7,585 nucleotides of DNA from an uncultured Maribacter sp. (GCA_905479535.1 CAJQMW010000069.1:1-7585), one strand, 5' to 3'; shown: positions 1 through 5,782, counted from the first letter of the stretch. A program made the numbers and translations. The notes: generated by a model from the sequence alone, not told the origin.

Positions 1-498
1 CTCAGGTGTATCTTTAGCAGCTATAGCGGTTTTAGCCTGATGAATGATCGCACCTTCATCATAATTAGAATTTACATAATGAATCGTAATCCCTGTTTCG
101 GATTCCTTATGCTCCTTTACCGCTTTATGAACGTTCATGCCGTACATGCCCCTACCACCATATTTTGGTAGAAGTGCCGGATGTATATTTATTATTTTGT
201 TAGGAAACGCTTCAATTAGATTTTCAGGGATTTTCCAAAGAAAACCAGCAAGAACAATAAGGTCCGGACGCATGGAACGGAGTATATTCAGTACACAATC
301 ACTACCACTAAATGCTTGTTTGTTGAAATATAAGCAGCTAATATTTAGTCTGTTACACCTATCTATGACTTTGGCACCCCTTTTGTTGGTTAAAACTGTG
401 GTGACCGTAATAGGACTCCTTTCACTAAAATAGTTTACAATGTTCTCAACATTGGAACCTGAGCCGGATGCAAAAAAAACAATTCGTTTGGTGTTCAA
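1..498 (-). CDS. purN: Phosphoribosylglycinamide formyltransferase (GART), partial at C-terminus
   Basis: Cytoplasmic enzyme of de novo purine synthesis. It transfers the formyl group of 10-formyltetrahydrofolate to glycinamide ribonucleotide, giving formyl-GAR. I translated the reverse complement and obtained 166 open codons running off the window edge; the family is about 190 aa, so roughly 25 residues are missing. The N-terminal strand and glycine loop (RIVFFASGSGSN, residues 5-16) bind the phosphoribosyl substrate. The catalytic segment NIHPALLPKYGG starts at N104 and includes H106. The catalytic Asp is D147 in the stretch GITIHYVNSNYDEG, which fits the GART signature; this gives the expected Asn-His-Asp triad. 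The start is TTG at 498: an in-frame TAA lies four codons further upstream, there is no ATG until codon 75, and a TTG start gives the normal N-terminus. The gene is transcribed away from acpP. Identification is firm; only the start codon is inferred. Confidence 0.95.
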   Translation of the reverse strand, partial: MNTKRIVFFASGSGSNVENIVNYFSERSPITVTTVLTNKRGAKVIDRCNRLNISCLYFNKQAFSGSDCVLNILRSMRPDLIVLAGFLWKIPENLIEAFPNKIINIHPALLPKYGGRGMYGMNVHKAVKEHKESETGITIHYVNSNYDEGAIIHQAKTAIAAKDTPE

Positions 499-551
499 CA
501 GAAATAGATTTTAAGTTTAGAAGTACCGCTTACCTCCCAAAAAACGTAACG

Positions 552-559
552 CAAAAATA
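552..559 (-). promoter_or_regulatory. Candidate -7 promoter element for purN
   Basis: Read on the minus strand this is TATTTTTG, an exact match to the Bacteroidota -7 consensus TAnnTTTG. It lies about 53 bases upstream of the TTG start of purN, leaving a leader of some 45 nt. No TTG -33 element sits at the usual 17-23 bp distance; the nearest is about 32 bp away. The assignment therefore rests on the -7 element alone in A/T-rich DNA. Confidence 0.4.
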
Positions 560-684
560 GAATAAACTAAATAGACATGCTTGCCGGCTGTCAAGAATTA
601 AGGAGTAAGCATAGGTTTCGCAAAAAAAGAACAAATAAAACCTTATAGTAAAAACCCTTAATTTTTAGATTGAAAAGACACTTG

Positions 685-712
685 GATGTATTTAATTTTC
701 TTAAATTACATC
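685..712. repeat. Imperfect inverted repeat upstream of the acpP promoter
   Basis: The left arm GATGTATTTAA (685-695) is complementary to the right arm TTAAATTACATC (701-712) with one unpaired T at 706. This gives 11 base pairs around a 5-nt centre, TTTTC. It lies about 15 bp upstream of the -33 element proposed for acpP, inside the divergent purN/acpP region. It is not followed by a T-tract in either direction, so it is unlikely to be a terminator. A regulator-binding site is a reasonable inference. In A/T-rich DNA, however, an imperfect repeat of this size could arise by chance. Confidence 0.4.
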
Positions 713-727
713 ACATTTTAAGCACAA

Positions 728-745
728 TTGGTGTTATTAGACCAA
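728..745. promoter_or_regulatory. Operator-like inverted repeat TTGGT-N8-ACCAA in the acpP promoter
   Basis: TTGGT (728-732) and its reverse complement ACCAA (741-745) are separated by 8 bp. The repeat includes the proposed -33 TTG and part of the spacer before the -7 element. A protein bound here would be expected to block RNA polymerase, which is the usual position of a repressor site. No known regulator is assigned; 5-bp arms are short enough to occur by chance. Confidence 0.3.
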
Positions 746-760
746 AGTTTTTTATTTTTG
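728..760 (+). promoter_or_regulatory. Promoter of acpP (-33 TTG, -7 TATTTTTG)
   Basis: TATTTTTG at 753-760 matches the Bacteroidota -7 consensus TAnnTTTG exactly. A TTG at 728-730 lies 22 bp upstream, within the 17-23 bp spacing described for flavobacterial promoters. Transcription would start near 767 and give a leader of about 27 nt before the acpP ATG. The rest of the 499-793 gap holds the purN promoter candidate and two inverted repeats. I see no open reading frame or recognisable RNA gene there. Confidence 0.6.
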
Positions 761-793
761 CCAACAATTTAAATTCTTAAAACCAATATTATT

Positions 794-1027
794 ATGTCAG
801 ACATTGCATCAAGAGTTAAAGCTATCATCGTTGATAAACTGGGAGTTGATGAAAACGAAGTGGTAACAGAAGCTAGCTTTACTAACGATTTAGGGGCAGA
901 TTCATTGGACACCGTTGAGTTGATTATGGAATTCGAAAAGGAATTCGATATTCAAATCCCTGATGATCAAGCTGAGAATATCGCAACAGTTGGCCAAGCC
1001 ATAAGCTATATAGAAGAAGCTAAGTAA
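794..1027 (+). CDS. acpP: Acyl carrier protein
   Basis: Small acidic carrier of type II fatty acid synthesis. It holds growing acyl chains as thioesters on a 4'-phosphopantetheine arm and delivers them to FabF and the other enzymes of the cycle. The 77-residue length is typical. The motif GADSLDTVEL (residues 34-43) contains the modification site, Ser37, followed by the acidic recognition helix used by partner enzymes. The four-helix pattern is intact: helix 1 around residues 3-15, helix 2 from Ser37 to about 51, and a C-terminal helix ending SYIEEAK. The leader is A/T-rich with no Shine-Dalgarno sequence, as is normal in Bacteroidota. acpP is first in the plus-strand cluster. It is separated from fabF by a strong hairpin terminator, which fits the large excess of ACP over the condensing enzyme that cells need. 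Confidence 0.97.
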   Translation: MSDIASRVKAIIVDKLGVDENEVVTEASFTNDLGADSLDTVELIMEFEKEFDIQIPDDQAENIATVGQAISYIEEAK

Positions 1028-1051
1028 TCTATGATTTCTTAAATAGAATCT

Positions 1052-1094
1052 AAATTATCCATGTGGTAAATACTCCGCATGGATAATTTTTTTT
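1052..1094 (+). terminator. Strong intrinsic terminator between acpP and fabF
   Basis: AAATTATCCATG (1052-1063) pairs perfectly with CATGGATAATTT (1078-1089). The helix can extend inwards through a T-G wobble and two G-C pairs (1064-1066 with 1075-1077), giving about 15 bp and an 8-nt loop, TAAATACT. A run of eight T follows (1087-1094). It begins 24 nt after the acpP stop codon. Partial read-through would attenuate fabF and the genes downstream relative to acpP. Confidence 0.8.
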
Positions 1095-1098
1095 AATT

Positions 1099-1106
1099 TA
1101 CATTTG
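1099..1106 (+). promoter_or_regulatory. Candidate -7 promoter element for fabF
   Basis: TACATTTG matches the Bacteroidota consensus TAnnTTTG exactly. It starts just after the T-tract of the acpP terminator and lies about 28 bp before the fabF start codon, which allows a leader of about 20 nt. No TTG occurs at the normal -33 distance, because that position falls inside the terminator hairpin. Dependence on the -7 element alone, or a chance match, is possible. Confidence 0.4.
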
Positions 1107-1134
1107 GTTTATATCTAAACTAAAAACAAGTTCA

Positions 1135-2385
1135 ATGCAATTAAAGCGAGTTGTAGTTACCGGGTTGGGAGCACTCACACCTATCGGTAACAATATTGAG
1201 GAGTATTGGAACGGGCTGGTAAATGGTAAAAGTGGTTCAGCACCCATTACATACTATGATACGGAAAAATTCAAGGTCAAATTCGCCTGCGAACTAAAAG
1301 AGTATAATACAGAAGATCACTTTGATCGGAAAGAGGGTCGCAAACTCGATAAGTTTGCCCAGTATGCCTTAGTTTCTTCGGACGAGGCCATAAAAGATTC
1401 CAAGTTAGACTTGGACAAAATAGACAAGTTTCGGGTGGGAGTCATCTGGGGGGCCGGTATCGGTGGTCTGGAAACTTTTCAAAATGAGGTCATGAATTTT
1501 GCACAAGGGGACGGGACACCACGTTTTAACCCATTCTTTATACCAAAAATGATCGCCGATATTGCACCAGGCAATATTTCTATAAAGCATGGCTTTATGG
1601 GACCCAATTATACTACGGTTTCTGCTTGCGCCTCTTCGGCCAACGCTATGATCGATGCTCTTAACTATATTCGTCTAGGGCATTGCGATGTTATTGTAAC
1701 CGGAGGTAGCGAGGCCGCTGTTACCATAGCGGGTATGGGCGGATTTGGTGCCATGCACGCACTTTCCACAAGAAACGAAAGTCCAGAAACTGCTTCAAGA
1801 CCTTTTGATGCTACTAGGGATGGATTTGTGCTTGGAGAAGGTGCGGGAGCTTTGATTTTGGAAGAATACGAACATGCCAAGGCAAGGGGAGCGAAAATAT
1901 ATGCCGAGGTAGCAGGTGGTGGTATGTCCAGTGACGCTTATCATATGACAGCGCCCCATCCAGACGGGATAGGTGTTGTAAGGGTAATGGAAAACTGCTT
2001 AAATGACGCCGGTCTGGCCATTGATGAAGTAGATGCTATAAATACACATGGTACATCTACTCCGTTAGGTGATGTTGCAGAATTGAAGGCGATCTCCGAA
2101 GTCTTTGGCGAACATGCCAAAAACATAAACATCAACTCTACCAAATCGATGACAGGGCATTTATTGGGAGCTGCCGGGGCCATTGAGGCCATCGCTTCAA
2201 TATTGTCCATGGAACATGGTATTGTGCCACCCACTATAAACCATACCACGGTAGATGAAAACATAGACCCTAGTTTAAACCTCACCCTGAACAAGGCCCA
2301 AAAAAGGGATGTTAAGGTAGCTATGAGCAATACCTTTGGCTTCGGAGGCCACAATGCCTGCGTCGTCTTCAAGAAAATTAGCTAA
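1135..2385 (+). CDS. fabF: Beta-ketoacyl-ACP synthase II
   Basis: Elongating condensing enzyme of type II fatty acid synthesis. It takes an acyl chain from ACP onto its active-site cysteine and joins it to malonyl-ACP with loss of CO2. The 416-residue length is normal. The thiolase-fold catalytic set is complete: nucleophile C165 in VSACASSANAM, H305 in AINTHGTSTPLGD, K337 and H342 in NSTKSMTGHLLGA, and the C-terminal loop FGFGGHN (residues 401-407) with its gating Phe. The N-terminus KRVVVTGLGALTPIG is the standard start of the family and fixes the ATG. The neighbours are its substrate carrier acpP upstream and rnc only 9 nt downstream, which implies co-transcription with rnc. FabF rather than FabB is favoured by overall similarity and the acpP linkage. 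Confidence 0.97.
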   Translation: MQLKRVVVTGLGALTPIGNNIEEYWNGLVNGKSGSAPITYYDTEKFKVKFACELKEYNTEDHFDRKEGRKLDKFAQYALVSSDEAIKDSKLDLDKIDKFRVGVIWGAGIGGLETFQNEVMNFAQGDGTPRFNPFFIPKMIADIAPGNISIKHGFMGPNYTTVSACASSANAMIDALNYIRLGHCDVIVTGGSEAAVTIAGMGGFGAMHALSTRNESPETASRPFDATRDGFVLGEGAGALILEEYEHAKARGAKIYAEVAGGGMSSDAYHMTAPHPDGIGVVRVMENCLNDAGLAIDEVDAINTHGTSTPLGDVAELKAISEVFGEHAKNININSTKSMTGHLLGAAGAIEAIASILSMEHGIVPPTINHTTVDENIDPSLNLTLNKAQKRDVKVAMSNTFGFGGHNACVVFKKIS

Positions 2386-2394
2386 AACGTCAGT

Positions 2395-3126
2395 ATGACT
2401 TTTCCCAACAATATATTCAATTCCCATTCCGAAAAGGATGGGGATTTTTTTTTGGGGATGAAAAGAATCTTGGGATTTAAGCCTAAGAATATTGACTATT
2501 ATAAAAAGGCCTTTCTACATCGTTCCATGAACAAAAAAGACGAAAAAGGTAACCCCATGAACTATGAGCGATTGGAGTTTCTTGGGGACTCTATGCTCGG
2601 CACAATTATTTCGAAGCACTTGTACAGTGAGGTTCCCAACGGGGATGAGGGATATTTGACCAAAATGAGGTCAAAGGTGGTAAGTAGAGAGCATTTGAAC
2701 GAATTGGGCAAAGACTTGGGCCTCATCAAATTTGTAAAAAGCAGGATTCCAAAATCCAATTTTGGGGAAAATATACATGGGAACGTTTTCGAGGCATTGG
2801 TTGGGGCCATTTACCTGGATAGAGGATATCCCTATTGTGAAAAGTTCATTAAAAAAAGGGTAATCGAGCCTTATGTGGATATAGAGCAATTAGAGGGAAG
2901 GGTAATCAGTTACAAGAGTTTGGTGATTGAATGGTGTCAAAAACAGAAAAAAAGTTTCAATTATAATGTTTATGAGGATACGGGCAAAGACCCGTTGAAA
3001 CATTTTGCGGTTAAACTGTCCATTGCTGGTAATGTGGTGGCCAAAGCTAGGGCAACTTCTAAGAAAAAGGCAGAGGAAAGGGCATCAAAAAGAGCTTTTT
3101 TTGCGCTTCAGGACAAAATGGGCTAG
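2395..3126 (+). CDS. rnc: Ribonuclease III
   Basis: Double-strand-specific endoribonuclease that processes rRNA precursors and structured mRNAs; it acts as a dimer in the cytoplasm. The 243-residue protein has an endonuclease domain (about 20-160) with the signature ERLEFLGDS (58-66; metal-binding E61 and D65) and the second catalytic block HGNVFEALVGAIYLD (128-142), containing the essential Glu at E133. A double-stranded-RNA-binding domain follows (about 172-240), ending in the basic helix TSKKKAEERASKRAFFAL. The position that is Asp in E. coli (D114) is Asn130 here. The first ATG is 9 nt after fabF. M22 at 2458 is a possible internal start directly before the conserved domain, and a run of nine T (2445-2453) lies between the two. 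No terminator is visible after the gene. Confidence 0.95.
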   Translation: MTFPNNIFNSHSEKDGDFFLGMKRILGFKPKNIDYYKKAFLHRSMNKKDEKGNPMNYERLEFLGDSMLGTIISKHLYSEVPNGDEGYLTKMRSKVVSREHLNELGKDLGLIKFVKSRIPKSNFGENIHGNVFEALVGAIYLDRGYPYCEKFIKKRVIEPYVDIEQLEGRVISYKSLVIEWCQKQKKSFNYNVYEDTGKDPLKHFAVKLSIAGNVVAKARATSKKKAEERASKRAFFALQDKMG

Positions 3127-3150
3127 TTTTAGTATTCTACAACAAAACTC

Positions 3151-3212
3151 TAACGTTTTAGTAACGTTTCGGTACATCTTAAACCCTTATTCATTTTAGG
3201 GATTATACGTTA
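3151..3212. repeat. Phased TAACGTTT repeats upstream of the IPExxxVDY gene
   Basis: TAACGTTT occurs at 3151-3158 and again at 3162-3169, 11 bp apart, about one helical turn. The core AACGTT is itself a palindrome. An inverted partial copy, ACGTTA, lies at 3207-3212. All are within the 119-bp gap between rnc and the next gene. A -7-like TATATTTA at 3220-3227 (one mismatch to TAnnTTTG) could be a promoter start there, but has no clear -33 partner. A protein-binding site is only a suggestion. Confidence 0.25.
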
Positions 3213-3245
3213 ATAGTTCTATATTTACCGCTTGGTCAAGTCTAT

Positions 3246-3710
3246 ATGGCAGCAGTCTACAAAATTGAGAGTGATTTTTATGAAGACTCCTTTTTACTCA
3301 TAGCTTTGCACAGCACTTTGGAGGACTATGCCATAATGTATTTTTTGAACCAAAGCCTCAAGGCTAATTTTAAGAGAGCCAAAGTAGATTTTGATTTAGC
3401 AGAGGGAAGTTCTTTTTCGGTATATGAGTGGGAGGACAATTACAACGATAGGTTTTGGAAATTAATCGCCAACCACAGTTCAAAAAGAACCGTATTGGCC
3501 AACAACGATTTGTTTTTAAATGACCATACGTACGTTAAACCAAGGCTTATACCGGAGCTAAAAGAGGTCGACTACTTTTTACGTATAGAACACGACTCCA
3601 GTTTATGTCCGGAAGAAATAATAAAAAAAATACTGCCTGTGCCAAAAATAATGGCGGCATACCAAGTAGAAACCAACAAACTTAAATCTAAGAACAATTT
3701 AATTTTTTAA
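3246..3710 (+). CDS. IPExxxVDY family protein of unknown function
   Basis: Small protein of 154 residues belonging to a family known mainly from Bacteroidota and named after its motif, seen here exactly as IPELKEVDY (residues 102-110). No biochemical function is established to my knowledge and none is claimed. It has no signal peptide or hydrophobic segment long enough to span a membrane, so it is probably cytoplasmic. It has mixed aromatic and acidic content (for example SVYEWEDNYNDRFW, 58-71) and a lysine-rich tail. The ATG follows a 119-bp gap after rnc. The stop codon is only 2 nt before the pyk ATG, so translation of pyk is probably coupled to it. That arrangement, recalled as conserved in flavobacteria, suggests a link to pyruvate kinase expression or activity, which is inference only. 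Confidence 0.85.
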   Translation: MAAVYKIESDFYEDSFLLIALHSTLEDYAIMYFLNQSLKANFKRAKVDFDLAEGSSFSVYEWEDNYNDRFWKLIANHSSKRTVLANNDLFLNDHTYVKPRLIPELKEVDYFLRIEHDSSLCPEEIIKKILPVPKIMAAYQVETNKLKSKNNLIF

Positions 3711-3712
3711 GA

Positions 3713-5155
3713 ATGCCAGCTAAAAAGAAGACAAAAATAGTAGCAACCCTTGGGCCCGCTACAAGTAAAAGAGATGTCCTGCGGAGTATGATTTTAGCAG
3801 GAGTGGATGTCTTTAGAATCAATTTTTCCCATGCCGATTATAAAGATGTTTCGGAACGTGTAAAAATGATTAGGGAACTGAACGATGAGTTGCAGACCAA
3901 TACTTCCATTTTAGCCGATTTACAGGGCCCAAAGCTTAGGGTAGGAGTAATGGCCGGCGAAGTGGTAGTAAGCCCGGGAGATGAGATTACTTTTGTTACC
4001 GGCAAGCCTTTTGAAGGCAACGCCGAGCGGGTCTACATGAACTATAAAGAGTTTCCAAGGGACGTTAAAGCGGGAGAACGTATACTTTTGGATGATGGTA
4101 AGTTGATGTTCGAGGTCGTGAACACCAACAGCAAGGATGAGGTTCGTGCAAAGGTAATCCAAGGAGGCCCTTTAAAATCGAAAAAGGGGGTAAACTTACC
4201 CAATACGAATATTTCTTTGCCAGCCCTTACTGCCAAGGACGTTAAAGATGCGGAGTTTGCCATTTCTTTAGAGGTGGACTGGATAGCTTTATCCTTTGTG
4301 AGATTCAGCCAAGATTTGATAGACCTTCAGGATATCATCAAAAAACATTCGGAACATAAGATTCCAATAATTGCCAAGATTGAAAAACCGGAAGCGGTTG
4401 AAAATATAGACAAGATAGTTGCCTATTGCGACGGGTTAATGGTGGCCAGGGGAGATTTAGGAGTGGAAGTACCTGCCCAAGAAGTTCCTCTAATTCAGAA
4501 ACAACTTGTGCTAAGGGCCAAAAAGGCAAGAATTCCGGTAATCATAGCCACCCAAATGATGGAAACCATGATTACCAGCCTCACGCCCACACGTGCAGAG
4601 GTGAACGATGTTGCCAATTCCGTTATGGACGGTGCGGATGCCGTTATGCTTTCTGGTGAAACCTCGGTTGGAAACTATCCTGTACAGGTAATCGAAAAAA
4701 TGGCCAGTATTTTACAAAGTGTGGAAAGTTCGGATTTAATTCATGTACCTCATGATCCGCCGCACGTTAGAACAAAAAGGTATATTACAAAATCCATTTG
4801 TTTTCATGCCGCCAACATGGCCAACGAAATAAAGGCAAAGGCCATATCCACACTTACCAACAGTGGGTATACCGCCTTTCAAATTTCGGCATGGAGGCCA
4901 AGTGCGCATATACTCGTATTTACTTCTAATAAAAGAATTCTTACACAACTTAACCTGTTATGGGGTGTGAAGGCTTTTTATTATGACAAATATGTCTCTA
5001 CCGATGAAACTATTGAGGACGTGAACGCCATAGCCTGTAAAAAAGGGTTTTTGGAGGCAGGCGATATGCTTATTAGTTTAGCTGCTATGCCTATTAAGGA
5101 AAAGGGCATGGTGAATACGCTGCGTGTTACCGAAATTGAGAGCTGTAGTTTTTAA
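3713..5155 (+). CDS. pyk: Pyruvate kinase
   Basis: Last step of glycolysis: phosphoenolpyruvate plus ADP gives pyruvate plus ATP, in the cytoplasm, normally as a tetramer. The 480-residue length is typical. The (beta/alpha)8 core carries FRINFSH (34-40; R35, N37), ADLQGPKLR (68-76; D69), the family signature IIAKIEKPEAVE (219-230; catalytic K222, metal ligand E224), ARGDLG (245-250; metal ligand D248) and ATQMMETM (279-286). The B-domain lid lies at about 77-177 and the C-terminal regulatory domain at about 357-480. L70, Q71, K74 and V77 form the combination known from K+-independent pyruvate kinases. The ATG lies 2 nt after the IPExxxVDY gene. The gene ends in front of a strong hairpin and converges with the PAS gene. 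Confidence 0.97.
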   Translation: MPAKKKTKIVATLGPATSKRDVLRSMILAGVDVFRINFSHADYKDVSERVKMIRELNDELQTNTSILADLQGPKLRVGVMAGEVVVSPGDEITFVTGKPFEGNAERVYMNYKEFPRDVKAGERILLDDGKLMFEVVNTNSKDEVRAKVIQGGPLKSKKGVNLPNTNISLPALTAKDVKDAEFAISLEVDWIALSFVRFSQDLIDLQDIIKKHSEHKIPIIAKIEKPEAVENIDKIVAYCDGLMVARGDLGVEVPAQEVPLIQKQLVLRAKKARIPVIIATQMMETMITSLTPTRAEVNDVANSVMDGADAVMLSGETSVGNYPVQVIEKMASILQSVESSDLIHVPHDPPHVRTKRYITKSICFHAANMANEIKAKAISTLTNSGYTAFQISAWRPSAHILVFTSNKRILTQLNLLWGVKAFYYDKYVSTDETIEDVNAIACKKGFLEAGDMLISLAAMPIKEKGMVNTLRVTEIESCSF

Positions 5156-5171
5156 GAATATTCCCCCTAAC

Positions 5172-5209
5172 AAATAATAAGGCCCGCTTCAAAAGCGGGC
5201 CTATTATTT
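5172..5209. terminator. Bidirectional hairpin terminator between pyk and the PAS gene
   Basis: GGCCCGCTT (5181-5189) pairs with AAGCGGGCC (5193-5201). The stem is extended by AAATAATA (5172-5179) against TATTATTT (5202-5209), with A5180 bulged. The flanking arms are T-rich when read from either side, so the same hairpin can end pyk on the plus strand and the PAS gene on the minus strand. It lies 17 nt after the pyk stop codon and 18 nt after the PAS stop codon. Confidence 0.85.
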
Positions 5210-5226
5210 AAAAAGTTTTGAATTTT

Positions 5227-5769
5227 TTATGCGACCTCCCGCTCAAAGGCAATAAAATTAATTACTTCGCCGGCAGTATTTAAAATGGGCTGACCTTTAA
5301 TCCAACAATTATAGGTTGAACCATCTTTTCTGTAGTTAACAATTATGGCTTCAAATGGTTTCCTTTCACGTACAGCATTTGAAATAACCTTCAACGAGTT
5401 CTTACAGGTTTTTTCTCCTTGAAACATTTTAGGCTTATTCCCAATTATTTGCTTTGGGTGATATCTGTTCATATCCCACATATTCTGGGTAGCGTACACG
5501 ATATTCAGATGAGCATCCGTAACAACGATAACATGTTCTTTTGCTTTTAGTTCTTCCTCAAAAATTAAGGTGTCAAAATCCCAAGCGTTGTTCAGGGCCA
5601 GTTGTGATAATGAATTGATATCTTCTGCCACACTACAGGTCTTTTCAAAAAACGGGGCATAATAGTCCCAAGAAGTAAGGGGAAGTGAATTAAATTTTAA
5701 GGTCTTATGAAACTTAACAACCGCATCATCGTAATTTCTAAGTTCTTCCATAAAAATTTTCTTTTTCAT
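5227..5769 (-). CDS. Single PAS-domain protein, LOV-like but lacking the photoactive cysteine
   Basis: Soluble protein of 180 residues with one PAS domain at about 78-178 and a helical N-terminal extension (1-75). There is no kinase, GGDEF or helix-turn-helix output domain, so any signal must pass through a partner protein. The PAS region resembles LOV domains: GNKPKMFQG (110-118) aligns with the LOV motif GRNCRFLQG, and NYRKDG (145-150) is the usual PAS/LOV strand. The flavin-binding cysteine position is Pro113, and the second flavin-contacting Asn and the terminal Gln appear to be Cys155 and Glu. Flavin photochemistry of the usual kind is therefore unlikely. Ligand and role are unknown. I chose ATG at 5769; the frame extends one codon to a GTG. 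The 180-bp gap to dinB (5770-5949) shows no clear promoter, gene or terminator beyond two small palindromes. Confidence 0.85.
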   Translation of the reverse strand: MKKKIFMEELRNYDDAVVKFHKTLKFNSLPLTSWDYYAPFFEKTCSVAEDINSLSQLALNNAWDFDTLIFEEELKAKEHVIVVTDAHLNIVYATQNMWDMNRYHPKQIIGNKPKMFQGEKTCKNSLKVISNAVRERKPFEAIIVNYRKDGSTYNCWIKGQPILNTAGEVINFIAFEREVA

Positions 5770-5782
5770 CACAATTTGTGAT
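5768..5782. promoter_or_regulatory. Perfect 15-bp palindrome at the start codon of the PAS gene
   Basis: ATCACAATTTGTGAT is symmetrical around its central base (7+1+7), and its end overlaps the first bases of the PAS ATG. It could be a repressor operator, or, in the mRNA, a 6-bp hairpin that hides the start codon. The half-sites TCACA and TGTGA recall CRP sites, but here they are in the opposite orientation and 3 bp rather than 6 bp apart, so a CRP site is not claimed. A second palindrome, ATCGATTCGAT, lies at 5798-5808. Confidence 0.35.

Noticed and set aside
137..433. 98-codon open frame on the plus strand across the purN region
   Set aside because: It lies antisense to a clear purN coding frame with intact catalytic motifs, and its own translation shows no family resemblance.
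570..596. Possible small-RNA hairpin or riboswitch in the purN leader around CTTGCCGGCTGTCAAG
   Set aside because: The stem is only about 4 bp and it lies upstream of the proposed purN transcription start; no purine riboswitch core is visible.
1405..2372. Several open frames antisense to fabF, up to 143 codons
   Set aside because: They overlap a fully conserved fabF frame and contain no recognisable domain; open antisense frames are expected from its codon use.
3005..3199. Plus-strand open frame overlapping the end of rnc and the following gap
   Set aside because: Most of it is an out-of-frame reading of the RNase III RNA-binding domain, and the rest is A/T-rich intergenic DNA with no conserved pattern.
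3184..3200. Hairpin CCCT...AGGG after rnc as a terminator
   Set aside because: Only four base pairs and no T-tract follow, too weak for termination.
5768..5782. CRP/FNR binding site at the PAS gene
   Set aside because: Half-sites TGTGA and TCACA are present but in reversed orientation with 3-bp spacing, unlike TGTGA-N6-TCACA.
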